Numbered from the stretch's first letter, positions 10,637 through 23,758 are shown. The stretch is 64,000 nt of DNA from Hippopus hippopus (GCA_946811185.2 OX328096.1:45212252-45276251); one strand, 5' to 3'. The notes: generated by a model from the sequence alone, not told the origin. Program-made: numbers and translations.

Positions 10637-11515
10637 GTGTGTAGTTAATCAGTAAATGTTGCAAATTCATGTCATGTGACCCTAGTCAGGTGATATGGTC
10701 ATTTAACTATATCATGTGACTCAGATTTACAAAAAAACAATTTGGTCATGGAAGAAAATTTTGTTAGACAAATCATTATTTTGTTTGTATGGTTTTTTTT
10801 TTCATGATGGAATATTTTTGTTGATTTGCAATAAGATGCATTAGAAAGAACACTTTCACTCACTGGAATTCAGAAACCATTTAGACTTCAAATTTTTATA
10901 GTATGAATAGAAAGATATAACAAAGCATGGTACACATATTTAGAAATGCATGTTTTTATGTGGGGGCATTTAGATTATGGAAGGTTTGGATTTTTTTTTT
11001 CCCCAATAAAGAAAGACCTTAACAGAATAATTTTATGTGTAATTAAGCACATGAATAAATATAATTTTATTAATTAGTATGCACTTTTTTAAATCGGTAG
11101 TTTTTGCATGTAATATTGTCAAGCAGGAATTGATCAAGTCACATGATCATGACATGGTAGCAGGAATAAACAATCAGAATTTGTCTAGGATCTGAATGGT
11201 TCTTTTTGTCAGGTTCAAACTTACACCAAACTTAGTACATAATTTTTGTTTGAATGTAAGAAGTGAAATTAAGATGTGGTTTTTTTTTTTTTTTTTTAAA
11301 CTTACTATTCATTTACTGAGAATATAATCGCTTTTTCTGTTAGCATTGAGATAAAGACACAAGAAAAAAATGTGAGGATAGAGTTTTATGGAACAAAATA
11401 GCAAGAGTAGTAAGTTTTCACCTAACCAAATTCTTTAGATCCATGATACCTTATTTGTCTTTTTGGCTGGTACATAATCACAACTTTTGTACTACAGTGA
11501 CTAGCTTATGCATAT
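10637..11515. other. Intronic sequence without recognisable feature
   Basis: AT-rich, with homopolymer runs (T near 10792 and 11280). It begins with the donor GTGTGT of the mini-exon. No coding or repeat structure recognised. Confidence 0.6.
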
Positions 11516-11744
11516 TAACCCCTTACCACACAATCTGAAGTTTTACTCACCCTAAAGAAGAAGGTGTTTAAAAATATAGTAGGTACAGGAGAAAATACTG
11601 TTAAACAGCATTTTCTCTTTTTCCATCAATGTTTTCTATGCTCCAAAGAGACATGTCAGTTTTTGAGTCAAATTTCATTTGTCGTCTAAAAGGGATTTCA
11701 ATTTTGGACAAGTCTGAAATACTGTTTTTTTGGTATAGAATTAA
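11516..11744 (+). mobile_element. TTAA palindromic MITE, copy (complete, diverged)
   Basis: TTAACCCCTTACCACACAAT at the left, TTTGGTATAGAATTAA at the right and AGAAAATACTGTTAAACAGC in the centre. Confidence 0.85.
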
Positions 11745-13487
11745 AGTCTTACCAGTTGTCAAGTTTGAAAGATAAACCAAATCTTTTTGAGAAGAAAATA
11801 AGGAATCAAGCCATAAGAAAATATTTTTGGGCACTCAGCTCAAAGTTGAAGACATAAATAGCCACTTGTCCAGTACTATTACTGGTACTTATGAAAACCA
11901 GGAAAAACATGAATACACTAAAGTGAGCTTTTGCCATGAAACATTTTTACATGATACATAGTTACTGTTGAAAAGACAAGAAAACAGAGTTTAAACATTA
12001 GAAAAAACAGTTGCATTTCTTGCACAGAAAATAAAAGAAGAGAAATCATTATGATAAAAAATTATAAAAGATATTGCGCTAAAAAATAAAGCCCCTCTGA
12101 CAACGAAGATATTTGTCAGACAAGTACAATGCTATATTAACTCTTACATTGATGAGAACTTATTTCGCAGGCAGTTTAGATCTATATCAAATTGCATAAA
12201 ACATGCATTCTGATCCAAGATCTGCATTTTCAGATACATATGTTTAGAAAAGTGCAATGTTATGTGCAATCTTAAAATGTACATGTAAATACTTTATTAT
12301 CACAGTAAAAAGTTATGTTAACAGGCTAGGGTTTGAATTTACAGTGAGGTACTGACTAGAATTTATTTTATGTTAGGGTAACTAGGGTGTTGTATTTTTC
12401 TATAATGTTGTAAAAATAAATTCAGATACCGATTTCAAATGCTCAGCTATTCAAGACAAAAAAGTGCAATGAAAAATTATCTATGCAAAAACAAAAACAC
12501 TTGACATTATTAAATTAAAACACTTTTCAGAGTGAAATATGTTTTGATTACAATTCTGACCAAAGGCAATTCAAAAGATTTTTGTTAATTGTATTATTGA
12601 ATTAAAATAATCTCTTTAGAAAGTAAAATCATTTTGCCACACACTTTCTAAAATTTTTCATAATTTACAATTATACCAATATACATGTAGCTGCTTTCAT
12701 TTTACTTATACAGTGCTGTGCAATAGGTCCTCTTTTTAACTCTAGTATTTTTCTTTGAAATATTTTTATTCAATTTACATTCTTTCACTTTACATGATAT
12801 ACAAAAAGTTGCCAAATGAGCAATATATAAAGTCTTTTTATTGGCTATTGACTGCCTTACAAATATGCATCCATCTCCATGTAAATTTTTGCATTAGTTT
12901 TTATTGTTGCCATAGAGTTATCTTAGTAAGCTATAGACCACCTTTAAAAGTCTTACTCCATGTTAGGTCTGTAAATTTGTGGACTATTGTTAATCTTCTG
13001 TACTTTGAAACTAGAATGAGAAAAAAAAAAAAAGAAAATGTGCTAGAATATCATTTGGGGCAACATCTTTTTTGCTATATTGCGTGTTTATAAGAGATGA
13101 AAACAATAGTGTTAGATGAACAAAAATGGTATGATTTATTTGCTGGATGTGTGAGGGGGGAGGGGAGATATGAAAGTAAATGGACAAGATACCGCACATT
13201 CTTGAAAAGGCTGATGGGTAGATCGTTAAGATATAACCTTTTGTTAAGTTTTTTGGAGATGCACCAGTTAACTCTGAAAGTAACAAACTTAGTGATTGAA
13301 AGTGTGTTCTAATTTCTTTATTTTTATTACTTGATAAGAACTGTGTAGCTCTCTGCTTAAGATTGTAGATTTATTTCTTCAATATAATTGTAAAGTTACT
13401 TTCACCCCATTATTATTTTAGACCTAGGTATCAAATGTTTACTATACCTATTAATGCAAGAACAGGTACTTATGTCCTTGTTGTTGA
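11745..13487. other. Intronic sequence without recognisable feature
   Basis: 1.7 kb of AT-rich DNA. Open frames here (112 aa and less) have no protein-like composition, include poly-A/T runs and lack splice context; I do not call them. Confidence 0.6.
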
Positions 13488-13565
13488 CAGATTGTGAAAA
13501 CATTAAGGAAAAGGAGCAATTGTTTGTTAAAAGCATGTGCTCTTTTTGCTTTCAGTGTTTTCCTT
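13488..13565. repeat. TTAA palindromic MITE core fragment
   Basis: GTGAAAACATTAAGGAAAAG and TGCTCTTTTTGC..CAGTGTTTTCC are the two arms of the family palindrome. The flanks are missing. Confidence 0.55.
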
Positions 13566-13571
13566 GGAATT

Positions 13572-13803
13572 TTAACCCTTTACCTCACTATCCCCAGTTT
13601 TAAAAACCCTTAGCAAGAAGGCTTTTGAAAACATTGTGGGAAAAGGAGCAAAAGAGGGAAACCAGTATTTTCGCTTTTTTCCCACACTGTTTTCTACACT
13701 TTTACAGACAATTCCCCATCATTTCAGCCACTTTTTACTTGTTGTCAGCACATGCTTTCAATTTGTACTATACTGACATTTTGTCATGTGGTAAAATAGT
13801 TAA
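13572..13803 (+). mobile_element. TTAA palindromic MITE, complete copy
   Basis: TTAACCCTTTACCTCACTAT at the left, CATGTGGTAAAATAGTTAA at the right and AACATTGTGGGAAAAGGAGC in the centre. Confidence 0.87.
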
Positions 13804-14092
13804 GAAAGGTTTTCTTCCTTTCTAACAGATTTTTTTTGTGTGTGTGTTTGGGTTATTTTGAAAAGTGTTTAGGAGAACTAAAATAAGCCTTTGCATTTTG
13901 TTGGTTAGATACTTATCCACATTCATTAGGAATCAAGATGGTTTTCCTAGATGATAAGAACCTTTCTGACAACATTGTAATTACAGAATTAGTTTGATTT
14001 TTAGCATGTTTGAAAACTTGCATACTGTATCAAAAAAAATCTAATTTATTAGTACCATAACTTTCGACACATGGTAATTCAAGGTTGATTGT

Positions 14093-14309
14093 TTAACTCT
14101 TTACCAAAAATACCCTAAGTCAACCTTAGGAAAGGTTGCTTGTAAAAAACATTGTGGGAAAAGGAGAAATGGGGGGGTTACCAGCATTTCATCCTTTTCC
14201 CACAGTGTTTTCTATCCTTTCAAAGACAAATCCTATCAATTCAGCCACATTGTTTGCAAATGCTATCAATTTGGAAAAGTCTTAAGCTTTGTTGCCTGGT
14301 AGAGGATGA
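14093..14309 (+). mobile_element. TTAA palindromic MITE, right end eroded
   Basis: It starts TTAACTCTTTACCAAAAAT, with core AACATTGTGGGAAAAGGAGA and complement CCTTTTCCCACAGTGTTTTC. The right end reads GGTAGAGGATGAA. Confidence 0.8.
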
Positions 14310-16704
14310 AAATCCATTTGGAGCATTATGAACTAACGTCTTAGAAACATAGTGGTGTACAGAACTCTTAGATACATTGTGCCCTTAAAAGTATTTGATA
14401 ACATTGGAGGAAATACAATGCATGAAAATATTTCAGTAACACTATGATTGTCTAATACAGCATGACACTGAAAATCCCATGTCCAGGTTTTCTTTAATTC
14501 CATTATCCATCAGAGAAACATTACTCTGACTCTGTATTTCTAATTGTTTTGTGTGTGACCCTAAGAGTTAGTGGGCTGTTCGATTGAGTTTTTTTCTTTT
14601 ACATGGAATACCGGTAAGGGACATGGAAATACTTGTGAAACATGTTTTTGTAAGCTAGTAGCTGATACTGTGTATTTGAAAGGGTAAGATATATCCCAAC
14701 CAGTAAAAAATGGTTTGCACATGAGAATTTTCTGAGTAAACTCTTTTTCTAATTCAGTGAAGGAATAGACATTTCCATCTGTTACAAAGTACATAGTGAT
14801 GCACTGCTGATTACTCTTACCTAGTGGCACAAGTTATGTTCATTCTAACGGGTGAAAGTAACTTTTAGCTTTTAAAAATTGGAGATTTACCACTGTTTGT
14901 GCTTGTAAACCATGTCAATGTGTTTTGCAATAAATTAGCCGCTACTGTATCATATACGGTTTTCTGTTTGTTTATTTTGCAACCAAACCTGTGGTTGCAA
15001 AGCCTGCTGCTCCTTTCAAGGTCCTACTTACCAGAGAGATCATCTAATCCCTGTACTGTTCTGCCTCAAACAGCCATTGATCCATTCACATCTCCTGTCA
15101 CAGCCAATAATAACATAATTTACACTGTATCACTGGAGCTTGCCTTTGAATCTTCAGGATAACAAGGATAAATATAATGCAGGCAGCGGAGTTCAAAATC
15201 AGGTAGAAAAGTGCTATCTGATCTTTGATATACGCTGTCTAACATTTTGAGAGCTACTCAGACCAAATCATTCTTGAAATTGCAATATCTTGTTGAATTT
15301 TTCAGACTGATTTTGTCAGTTGCAATTATTTGCACTCTAACATGGTACTTGTCATTGTTATTGTGTGATATATTTCTTCTCACATTCATTGTCATTGTGA
15401 ACTCTAATGACATGCTTAAAGTAAACAAAAGGACAAATACATTCTAAATCTTTTCCATCTATTTTATGTAGAATGTATCATGCATAGATTAATAACAAAG
15501 ATTGCCATAACTAACAACTGTAGTTATGTTGTGCTTTTTTTTTTCCAAATACTTTCTGTCATTTATCATCATGCTTTTTAAAATGATTCTTACAGCAAGC
15601 ATATCCATAGCTTCAAAAACAATTTTTTGTTAATTCCTTTTCTACTTTTTCCAGTCAAACATTTATGTCAATTACAAATGCAATAAACTATGCATTTTAA
15701 TTTGATTCTTTTTTGTCTGGAGCTTGCTGCTCCTTAGAGTATCATCTATCATTCATTTGTCATTTTAAAAATGTCCTTTTGAAATCTTTTGGATCAAATA
15801 CTGTAAAGGAGCAGCAGGTTTTTATTTTTTTTTTTACCATTTAGTTTTATCACCATCACCTTTGCTTGTGCTCTTGATTATGTGACTAATGTAGCTTGCC
15901 ATATTATACATCCTCTGCATGATCTTCTTCTGTCTTCTGAGAATATCTAGGCATGACCATCTTAGAAAACTAAATGTGATGCATTATGTGTCTTTAAAGA
16001 TATTCAATCTCTACCATCACTTCATTTCACCACGTTACCTCCTGCAGACAGTTTTTCTGTGTGTCTTGTAGCAGACTATGAATAAAAAAAAGTGTAAGAA
16101 AGGAAAAAATTGCGCATCTAGAGCAATTTCTCCTGCACCAAAATCATTCAGTTGGTTGAATGTGTATGAGAACAAGGAGGAAACATTTTGGGAAGGGACA
16201 AGACACAGTCTCTCTTTGTCACAATGTTTTAATGCTTTCAGGAGGCCTAAACAGGACATTGATTGGTGAAAGTTATACTGTACTAGGATGTAGACCTAGG
16301 CTGCATTTCAATAAATTGCATAGATCTACACAATTTATTTGGGATTGTACATGTATGTACATACATATGACTTCTGCATTACTCAAAGGTATGAACTGGC
16401 GTAAGATTATACAAAATTTACTCAAATCGTGAAGTTACACAGTTTAGTGAAACTTGTTTTCAGACTTGATGCTTGCTTACCTAAACTGGGAATGCAAATT
16501 TTGTGTGAACACAGTTGAGTGGAAGGCAGCCCAGGTCATCTACTGCAAACTTGTATCAGGAGGTAATAAGATAAGACCAAAGACATGCCTTGAAATTCTT
16601 TACTTCCTACCTTTTCAGCTTTAACTGGTAGAGGACCAATCTAAACTTAATTTATAGTTCCTCTTGGGGTTAATATCTAGGCAAATCATGCACACTAACT
16701 ATGC
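14310..16704. other. Intronic sequence without recognisable feature
   Basis: 2.4 kb. Open frames of 63-90 aa occur near 14561, 14899, 15247 and 16035-16432, but none has recognisable motifs or convincing splice signals. A good minus-strand donor-like GTAAGT near 15030 has no matching open exon. I call nothing here. Confidence 0.55.
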
Positions 16705-16920
16705 ATTATTTCTTTACCAAATTGTGTACTTTTTGATGCAGAGGAAGGACATTAATGAAAACACAGCAGGTAAAGGAGAAAATGCTAGTTACTATTTTTT
16801 TCCTTTTCCCATGATGTTTTCTAACCTTTTAAAAACAAGTTTTATCACTTTAGCTACATCTGAAGTCTGAAATGCCTTAATGCACAAGTCAAAACTTTTT
16901 GTCTTTTGGTAAAGAATTAA
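16705..16920 (+). mobile_element. TTAA palindromic MITE, diverged copy
   Basis: Left TTATTTCTTTACCAAATTG, core GTAAAGGAGAAAATGCTAG with complement CTTTTCCCATGATGTTTTC, right end GGTAAAGAATTAA. Confidence 0.75.
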
Positions 16921-18562
16921 TTTGTGGAGTATTTATGAAATTAATACCTATATCTTAAAGATAATAGTGTCAGAAAGGAAGTATTGAGAGAGAAATTTGT
17001 TATTTAGTTCTAAGAATGCAAAGATGAACTTGCTTCACTTTTGTTTGCTTAGTAGATTGAGACCAAACTCCAAAGAAACCTCTAGTTTAATCACGCATCT
17101 GCACAGCCAATATTTTTTTTTACCTTGAAATTGCAACATCAGGATCTTTCTTCATTGATGAAGACATGCATTTCAATGAGATTTGGCAATCCCTGGGTTA
17201 AATAAATGTCGATCCTATGATACTAGGTCAACTAAAGGTTTTTTCTTGGTAGGCATGATAAATAGATGTCTTTTTTTAGATGCATTTTTTTAACTAGCGT
17301 AACGTGGAAAAAACGATAATGTTAAATTTGACTTTAAGGTGATTCTCCGTGTCAGCCCCAGTACATACTGGTGTGTCAAAATGAGTCTGCTTTTGGAAAA
17401 GGGTCAAACATTAAAACAAAGGGGGGGGGGGGCAGAGAGAGATTTTGAATATTGCCTTTGTAATTATATTGATGTGCAGTAAGATCTGACATTTTTAGCA
17501 AGAATTTCGTTACAGTTTTGTTTACACAAAATACAGGATAGGTTTTTTTTTCCAGACAAAATATATGACTGTGAAGGGGGTGGTTGTTGAAAAGTATTAC
17601 AATTCTGAAATTAGGTATTTGAAACCTTTTCTTTTCAGAGAGAAATACAATCCATGTAGCATTGGTCAGAAAATATACTTGTCATAACTCATATTGATCA
17701 CAAATTGTACCCTCTTTGTAAAATAGCATGTTCTTCATCCACAGCATCAGGTCATTTGTTGTACTGGCATTCTCTAATCCAATAGCATCACTGTTTTTCA
17801 CCCGCAACATAGTTCTGTCATGAGCTGAAAGTAGTTACATTTGATATTGTGTATATTGAAAATATAGGAAAAGAAGAGCATTTATTAGCACATGATTTTA
17901 ATGAAGATAGCTTAAAATTATATAGCAAGAAGAATTATTTTCTTTTGCTAGGTATGGAATTAATTTTGATTGCAGTAGTGTAAATGTTTATTTACATGAG
18001 GATAAGATAAGAAGATTATCTGACAAAAAGATAAGATGCCTCATTATTTACCCATACCAATATTGCCTGTGCCGCAAGGACTGCAACTTTTGATTTCTGG
18101 AAAAAAGACTGTTTCAGTTGGTAGTGCTGCTCATGAAAGAACAGATCATTTAAACTTAGGAATGGACATGAACCTTATTGTAGTGTAATAGTTTTTGTTA
18201 CGGTTGCATTTTGACGGAATATAAGTTGTGTTTTTGCCCTTACACCCTTATGCATCTAGTCATTCTGTTGTGTTGGCTAGAAAAGCCGCTTTCTTTTGTC
18301 AATGTATTGTGTGTCCAGTCTTTTCTTTTGAGTTGGCTTGTAAGGATGTTAATTTCTGTTCCTTTTGTCTTAGCTCCTTTGTTTTTGTGTAATCAAGTTT
18401 GATGCATAGTTTATTTCAAGTCTCCTCTCTGCCTTGTAGAAATCGATCCTCCTAACATAATAGACAATAGCTAAAACAAAACTGACTGAAAAAGAACACC
18501 ATTACAACATGCCTACACACAAAGTTCAATTCTACATCTGATACTGCATGAACACATTTGAC
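16921..18562. other. Intronic sequence without recognisable feature
   Basis: 1.6 kb, AT-rich, with a G12 run near 17421. No coding or structured repeat recognised. Confidence 0.6.
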
Positions 18563-18640
18563 TTAACCCTTTACCAGATGACAAAATTTTAGACCTGTCC
18601 AAATTGAAAGCATTTGCCAACGACAATTTCTGTGTGCCAA

Positions 18641-21552
18641 TTTTTAGCTCCACTGGCCGAAGGCCAGCGGGCTTATGTCATGGCCTGTTGTCCGTCCGTC
18701 CGTCCGTGCGTTAACTTTTTAGCTCCACTGGCCGAAGGCCAGCGGGCTTATGTCATGGCCTGTTGTCCGTCGTGCGTCCGTCCGTCCGTCCGTGCATTAA
18801 CTTTTTTTTAAAACGTCTTCTTCTCTGAAACTACCCATCCAATTTTGATGAAACTTCACAGAAATGATCCTGCCATGGTCCTCTTCAGAATTTCTTGAAA
18901 GAATTTAATTCCTTCAAAAACTCTGGTTGCCATGGCAACAAAACTGAAAAATTTTGAAAATCTTTGAAAATCTTCTTGTCTGAAACCGTAAGGCCAAGGG
19001 CTACCAAATTTGGCATGTAGCTTTATCTAGTGGACCTCTACCAAGTTTCTTCAATTTATAGCCCTGGGGTCAAAATCGGCCCCGCCCAGGGGGTTACAAG
19101 TTATACATGGGCTTATTTAGGGAGAACTTTAAAATTCCTCTTCTACCTAGCCATAGGGCCTAGAGCTACCAAATTTGGCATGTAGCTTTATCTAGTGGAC
19201 CTCTGCCAAGATTGTTCAAATTATAGCCCTGGGGTCAAATTAGGCCCTTCCCGGGGGTAACAAGTTTTACATGGGCTTATATAACAAGTTTTACATGGGC
19301 TTATATAGGGAGAACTTTAAAATTCTTCTTTGACCTAGCCATGGGGCCTAGGGCGACCAAATTTGGCATGTAGCTTTATCTAGTGGACCTGTACCAAGGG
19401 TGTCCAAATTATAGCCGAGGGTCAAATTTGACTTCGCTCCGGGGGGTAACATGTTTTACATGGGCGGGCTTATATAGGAAAATCTTTCGCATCTAGCTAT
19501 AAGGGCTAGGGCTATCAAATTTTGCATTTAGCTTTATCTAGGGGGTCTCTATCAAGGATGCCCAAATTATAGCCCAGGGGGTCAAATGTAGCCCCACCCC
19601 AGGGTCTACCAAATTTTGCATGTAGCTTTATCTAGTGGGCCTCTACAAGGAGGGCCCAAATTATAGTCCTTGACCCAAGTTTGTCCCCACACCACGGAAC
19701 ACAAGGTCACCAGTTTTACATGGGCTTTTGTAATGAAAACTATCTTAAGTCATCATGTTACTAACCATTATAAAGACTAAGGCTATTAGATTTAGCCCTG
19801 TCTCATGGGTTTCATGTTTTACAGGGCTTTTCATTGAGAAAAATTTGAAAATCTTCTTGTTTATAACATTCAAGAACTGAATTATTTGGTATGGAGCTTT
19901 ATATTGTGGACCTCCACCAGGATTCAAATAATTATAGCTTTGCGATCAAAATTGGCTTTGCCCATGGATCACAACTTTCTCGTAGGATTAGATAGAAAAA
20001 TGTTTGCATGTCCTCGTGTTTGAAATCAATTTGCTGAATATTGTAATGTTTGGCTTGTAGTGTTTTTACTTAATAGCCAGTGGAGCGATACAGGGCCATC
20101 ATGGCTCTCTTGTTTTTAAAACGTCTTCTTCTCTGAAACTACCCATCCAATTTTGATGAAACTTCACAGAAATGATCCTGCCATGGTCCTCTTCAGAATT
20201 TCTTGAAAGAATTTAATTCCTTCAAAAACTCTGGTTGCCATGGCAACAAAACTGAAAAATTTTGAAAATCTTTGAAAATCTTCTTGTCTGAAACCGTAAG
20301 GCCAAGGGCTACCAAATTTGGCATGTAGCTTTATCTAGTGGACCTCTACCAAGTTTCTTCAATTTATAGCCCTGGGGTCAAAATTGGCCCCGCCCCGGGG
20401 GTTACAAGTTATACATGGGCTTATTTAGGGAGAACTTTAAAATTCCTCTTCTACCTAGCCATAGGGCCTAGAGCTACCAAATTTGGCATGTAGCTTTATC
20501 TAGTGGACCTTTGCCAAGATTGTTCAAATTATAGCCCTGGGGTCAAATTAGGCCCTGCCCGGGGGTAACAAGTTTTACATGGGCTTATGTAACAAGTTTT
20601 ACATGGGCTTATATAGGGAGAACTTTAAAATTCTTCTTTGACCTAGCCATGGGGCCTAGGGCGACCAAATTTGGCATGTAGCTTTATCTAGTGGACCTGT
20701 ACCAAGGGTGTCCAAATTATAGCCGAGGGTCAAATTTGACTTCGCTCCGGGGGGTAACATGTTTTACATGGGCGGGCTTATATAGGAAAATCTTTCGCAT
20801 CTAGCTATAAGGGCTAGGGCTATCAAATTTTGCATTTAGCTTTATCTAGGGGGTCTCTATCAAGGGTGCCCAAATTATTCCTTCAGAAACTCTGGTTGCC
20901 ATGGCAACAAAACTGAAAAATATAGAAAATTTTCAAAAATCTTCTCCTCTGAAACTGTAAGGCCTAGGGCTACCAAATTTGGCATGTAGCTGTATCTAGT
21001 GGGCCTCTACCAAGTTCCTTCAAATAATAGCCATGGGGTCTACCAAATTTTGCATGTAGCTTTATCTAGTGGGCCTCTACAAGGAGGGCCCAAATTATAG
21101 TCCTTGACCCAAGTTTGTCCCCACACCACGGAACACAAGGTCACCAGTTTTACATGGGCTTTTGTAATGAAAACTATCTTAAGTCATCATGTTACTAACC
21201 ATTATAAAGACTAAGGCTATTAGATTTAGCCCTGTCTCATGGGTTTCATGTTTTACAGGGCTTTTCATTGAGAAAAATTTGAAAATCTTCTTGTTTATAA
21301 CATTCAAGAACTGAATTATTTGGTATGGAGCTTTATATTGTGGACCTCCACCAGAATTCAAATAATTATAGCTTTGCGATCAAAATTGGCTTTGCCCATG
21401 GATCACAACTTTCTCGTAGGATTAGATAGAAAAATGTTTGCATGTCCTCGTGTTTAAAATCAATTTGCTGAATATTGTAATGTTTGGCTTGTAGTGTTTT
21501 TACTTAATAGCCAGTGGAGCGATACAGGGCCATCATGACCCTCTTGTTTTTT
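18641..21552 (+). mobile_element. Hairpin-head element (CTGGCCGAAGGCCAG family) with doubled head and doubled body
   Basis: The head occurs twice in tandem (18641 and about 18717), each with stem CTGGCC-gaa-GGCCAG and a TCCG microsatellite. Body 1 runs 18806-20112 and body 2 20113-21546. Both start AAAACGTCTTCTTCTCTG and both end in a GATACAGGGCCATCATG-type tail. The two bodies are almost identical except for a ~120-bp difference near 20877-21040. The whole sits inside a MITE. Confidence 0.8.
18681..18797. repeat. TCCG microsatellite blocks
   Basis: Short GTCCGTCCGTCCGTC-type runs follow each copy of the hairpin head (about 18691-18712 and 18765-18795). Confidence 0.8.
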
Positions 21553-21941
21553 TATAGGGTAGAAAGCATTGTGGGAAAAGGAGAAAATGCTGGTTACCAG
21601 CATTTTCTCCTTTTCCCACAATGTTTTCAAAAGACTTCTTTCCCAGGGTCGTTAAAAGTCGGCATTGTGCGGTAAAGGGTTAATAAAACTTCACAATTCA
21701 TATTGACAGGAATTTTGTTAATTCCTGGTGACCTTTTATCCAGAAACACATTTGCAGCAGATGTCTTTGTAAACACCCTTTGAAAACAGGAATAATTAAG
21801 GTGAAATCATAGCAAGAGGAGAAATAGCTTATTATAGGCAGTTAGTCCTTTTGTAACAATGTTTTCAAAAGCGATGTGTTGCATGATGAGAAAAATTGTT
21901 TGCAAATATTGAAGTTTTAATAAAAAAAGGATACGATAGCT

Positions 21942-22147
21942 TTAAATCCTGTACCTCATAATTATGACTATCAGTGCCCCTGAGGATAGAGGCTGTATAG
22001 AACATTGTGGGAAAAAGGGAAAATGCTGGTTACCAGCATTTTCTCTATTTCAAACAGTGTTTCTACCCTTGTAGAGACAAATTCCTTCATTTGAATTACA
22101 TCTGCAAATGCCTTAATTTAAAATTCTGCTGTTTGGTTAAGAGTTAA
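21942..22147 (+). mobile_element. TTAA palindromic MITE, diverged copy
   Basis: TTAAATCCTGTACCTCATAA at the left aligns with the family start. Core GAAAATGCTGGTTACCAGC. Right end GGTTAAGAGTTAA. Confidence 0.8.
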
Positions 22148-22228
22148 GGGATGGATGGTAGATGTGTATAATATATATGGGTCTTCTTTGGTAGATTGAT
22201 TGGTTGGTCATGTGTTCAGTCTATCCTC

Positions 22229-22474
22229 TTATTATCCCCCACCGAAGGCGGAGGGATATGGTTTTAGCGTTGTCCATCCGTCCGTCCGTCTGGGAGAATA
22301 TCTCCAATACCATTGGACGGAATTTCGTGAAACTTTATACATGTGTACAATAACCCATACAGTTTTTTTTTTACTTTTTGATTCGATGAAAAATGGCCGA
22401 CTGGGAGCGATTTTAAGTTACGTGGTCAAGTAAATTTTTCGGCGGGGGATATCATTTCAACGAAATTGCTTGTT
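22229..22474 (+). mobile_element. Short element with TATCCCCC/GGGGGATA ends
   Basis: It starts ATTATCCCCCACCGAAGGCG and ends GGCGGGGGATATC followed by AACGAAATTGCTTGTT. It contains a TCCG run and a block about CCATTGGACGGAATTTCG. The inverted ends and compact size suggest a non-autonomous element. Confidence 0.55.
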
Positions 22475-22706
22475 ATATACTTTGATATTGTCCACATGTA
22501 TTTGCACTGGATGAAAGTTTGGAATATTTTTTTCATACTGCATACTTTCATATTACATACTTCAGAGCCTTTTCATGCACGTCGCTAAGTACAGAGCTAT
22601 TTTAAAATGCCCCATTTGTCCAAAAATCAAAATACGAATGTCCACCATTATCATAAATTTTATCGTTAGACGTCATATTTTTATGAACGTTTTGAATGCA
22701 TAGTAT

Positions 22707-22935
22707 TTAACTCTTTACCACACAATCCCGACTTTTAATAAATCTGAGAAAGAAGCCTTTTGAAAACACTGTGGTAAAAGGAGAAAATGCTGGTAAACAG
22801 CATTTTCTCCTTTCCTCACACTGTTTTCCTCCCTATCAAATACAAATAACATCATTTGAGCCACATTTAAATTGTCAGCTGAAAATTCTTTCAATTCGGA
22901 CAAGTCTACATTTTTGTCGTGTGGTAAAGAGTTAA
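22707..22935 (+). mobile_element. TTAA palindromic MITE, complete copy (229 bp)
   Basis: TTAACTCTTTACCACACAAT at the left, GTGTGGTAAAGAGTTAA at the right, and the central palindrome around GGAGAAAATGCTGGTAAAC. Confidence 0.9.
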
Positions 22936-23251
22936 TAAATACATGAAAAATAAACATAAAATTTGTTTTATAAATAACAGTCATTACAGAGATATGAAAA
23001 ATGTGTATATCAAACATATTAATTGACAATGAAATTATGAAGGGAAAGAAAAGGATGCTTAGTTGCCATCTGTTTGTTTACATACCTCTGGCAACAGTGA
23101 CATCATCATGTGCCAAGATTGAAAATTCTGCAAAAGCACGGTAGGTCAACGAACAGATTTTCTACCACTTTGAAAATAAACAAGACAGTTTAAAGATAAA
23201 TCAATGAATTTCATAAAAACATTGTTAAATCATGGGAAATTACGTAAACAA

Positions 23252-23405
23252 TATCAAAGTATATAATAAAAAGGTTATTGCACTTGTATGGAAATATATT
23301 GTGTTGAACTGATTCCTTTCGTGTAGTTGCCTGAGCTTCTACCAAAAGAACTTGTTCAAGACAATATATTCCCATACAAGTGCAGTAACCTATAATATTG
23401 ACATC
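23252..23405. repeat. Foldback repeat with ~38-bp arms
   Basis: GGTTATTGCACTTGTATGG (from about 23270) continues into AATATATTGTGTTGAAC. It is matched in reverse complement by GTTCAAGACAATATATTC and CCATACAAGTGCAGTAACC (to about 23391), with about three differences over 38 bp. The loop is about 45 bp. It is unrelated to the TTAA families. Confidence 0.75.
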
Positions 23406-23758
23406 CTTTTCACCATACATCTCCTCTCACTTGCTTCTGCGATGAATGAGATTTATGAGAAAGATAGCAAAAAATGGTGGTTGTGAAAGATGTATGATTG
23501 AGGTATGTTTCATAGAATATTGCAGAGTTTGAAGAAAGATTGACCAAAGTTTGGCTAGAACTGTCATCTTCCCTCAAAGTGTTAAAATTGGAGTATCAAC
23601 TAAATGTGACAGTGTCAATTAATTCCTCACAAGAATTGTAAAAATCTATATAATGAAACAATTCATAGTGTACATCCTCTTTATCCTAGATGCGCTAGAA
23701 AAATTAACTAGATATTTTCAGTTTAGAAAAAAAGATGTGCCATGTATCAAGGTCCTCT

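Larger units (their letters stand above)
18563..21683 (-). mobile_element. TTAA palindromic MITE split by a 2.9-kb insertion
   Basis: Left part 18563-18640 starts TTAACCCTTTACCAGATGAC. The right part from about 21553 contains the full central palindrome and ends GGTAAAGGGTTAA at 21683. Joined by position only, the two parts add up to about 209 bp, close to one family unit. The interrupting DNA is the CTGGCCGAAGGCCAG element described next. Confidence 0.85.

Noticed and set aside
12755..13093. 112-residue frame as a gene
   Set aside because: Composition follows AT-rich DNA (Tyr, Ile, Lys runs), contains a poly-A derived Lys run, and lacks motifs.
15027..15060. Minus-strand exon ending at a strong GTAAGT donor
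   Set aside because: All three minus-strand frames just upstream of the donor are closed by stops within a short distance, and no acceptor pairs with an open frame.
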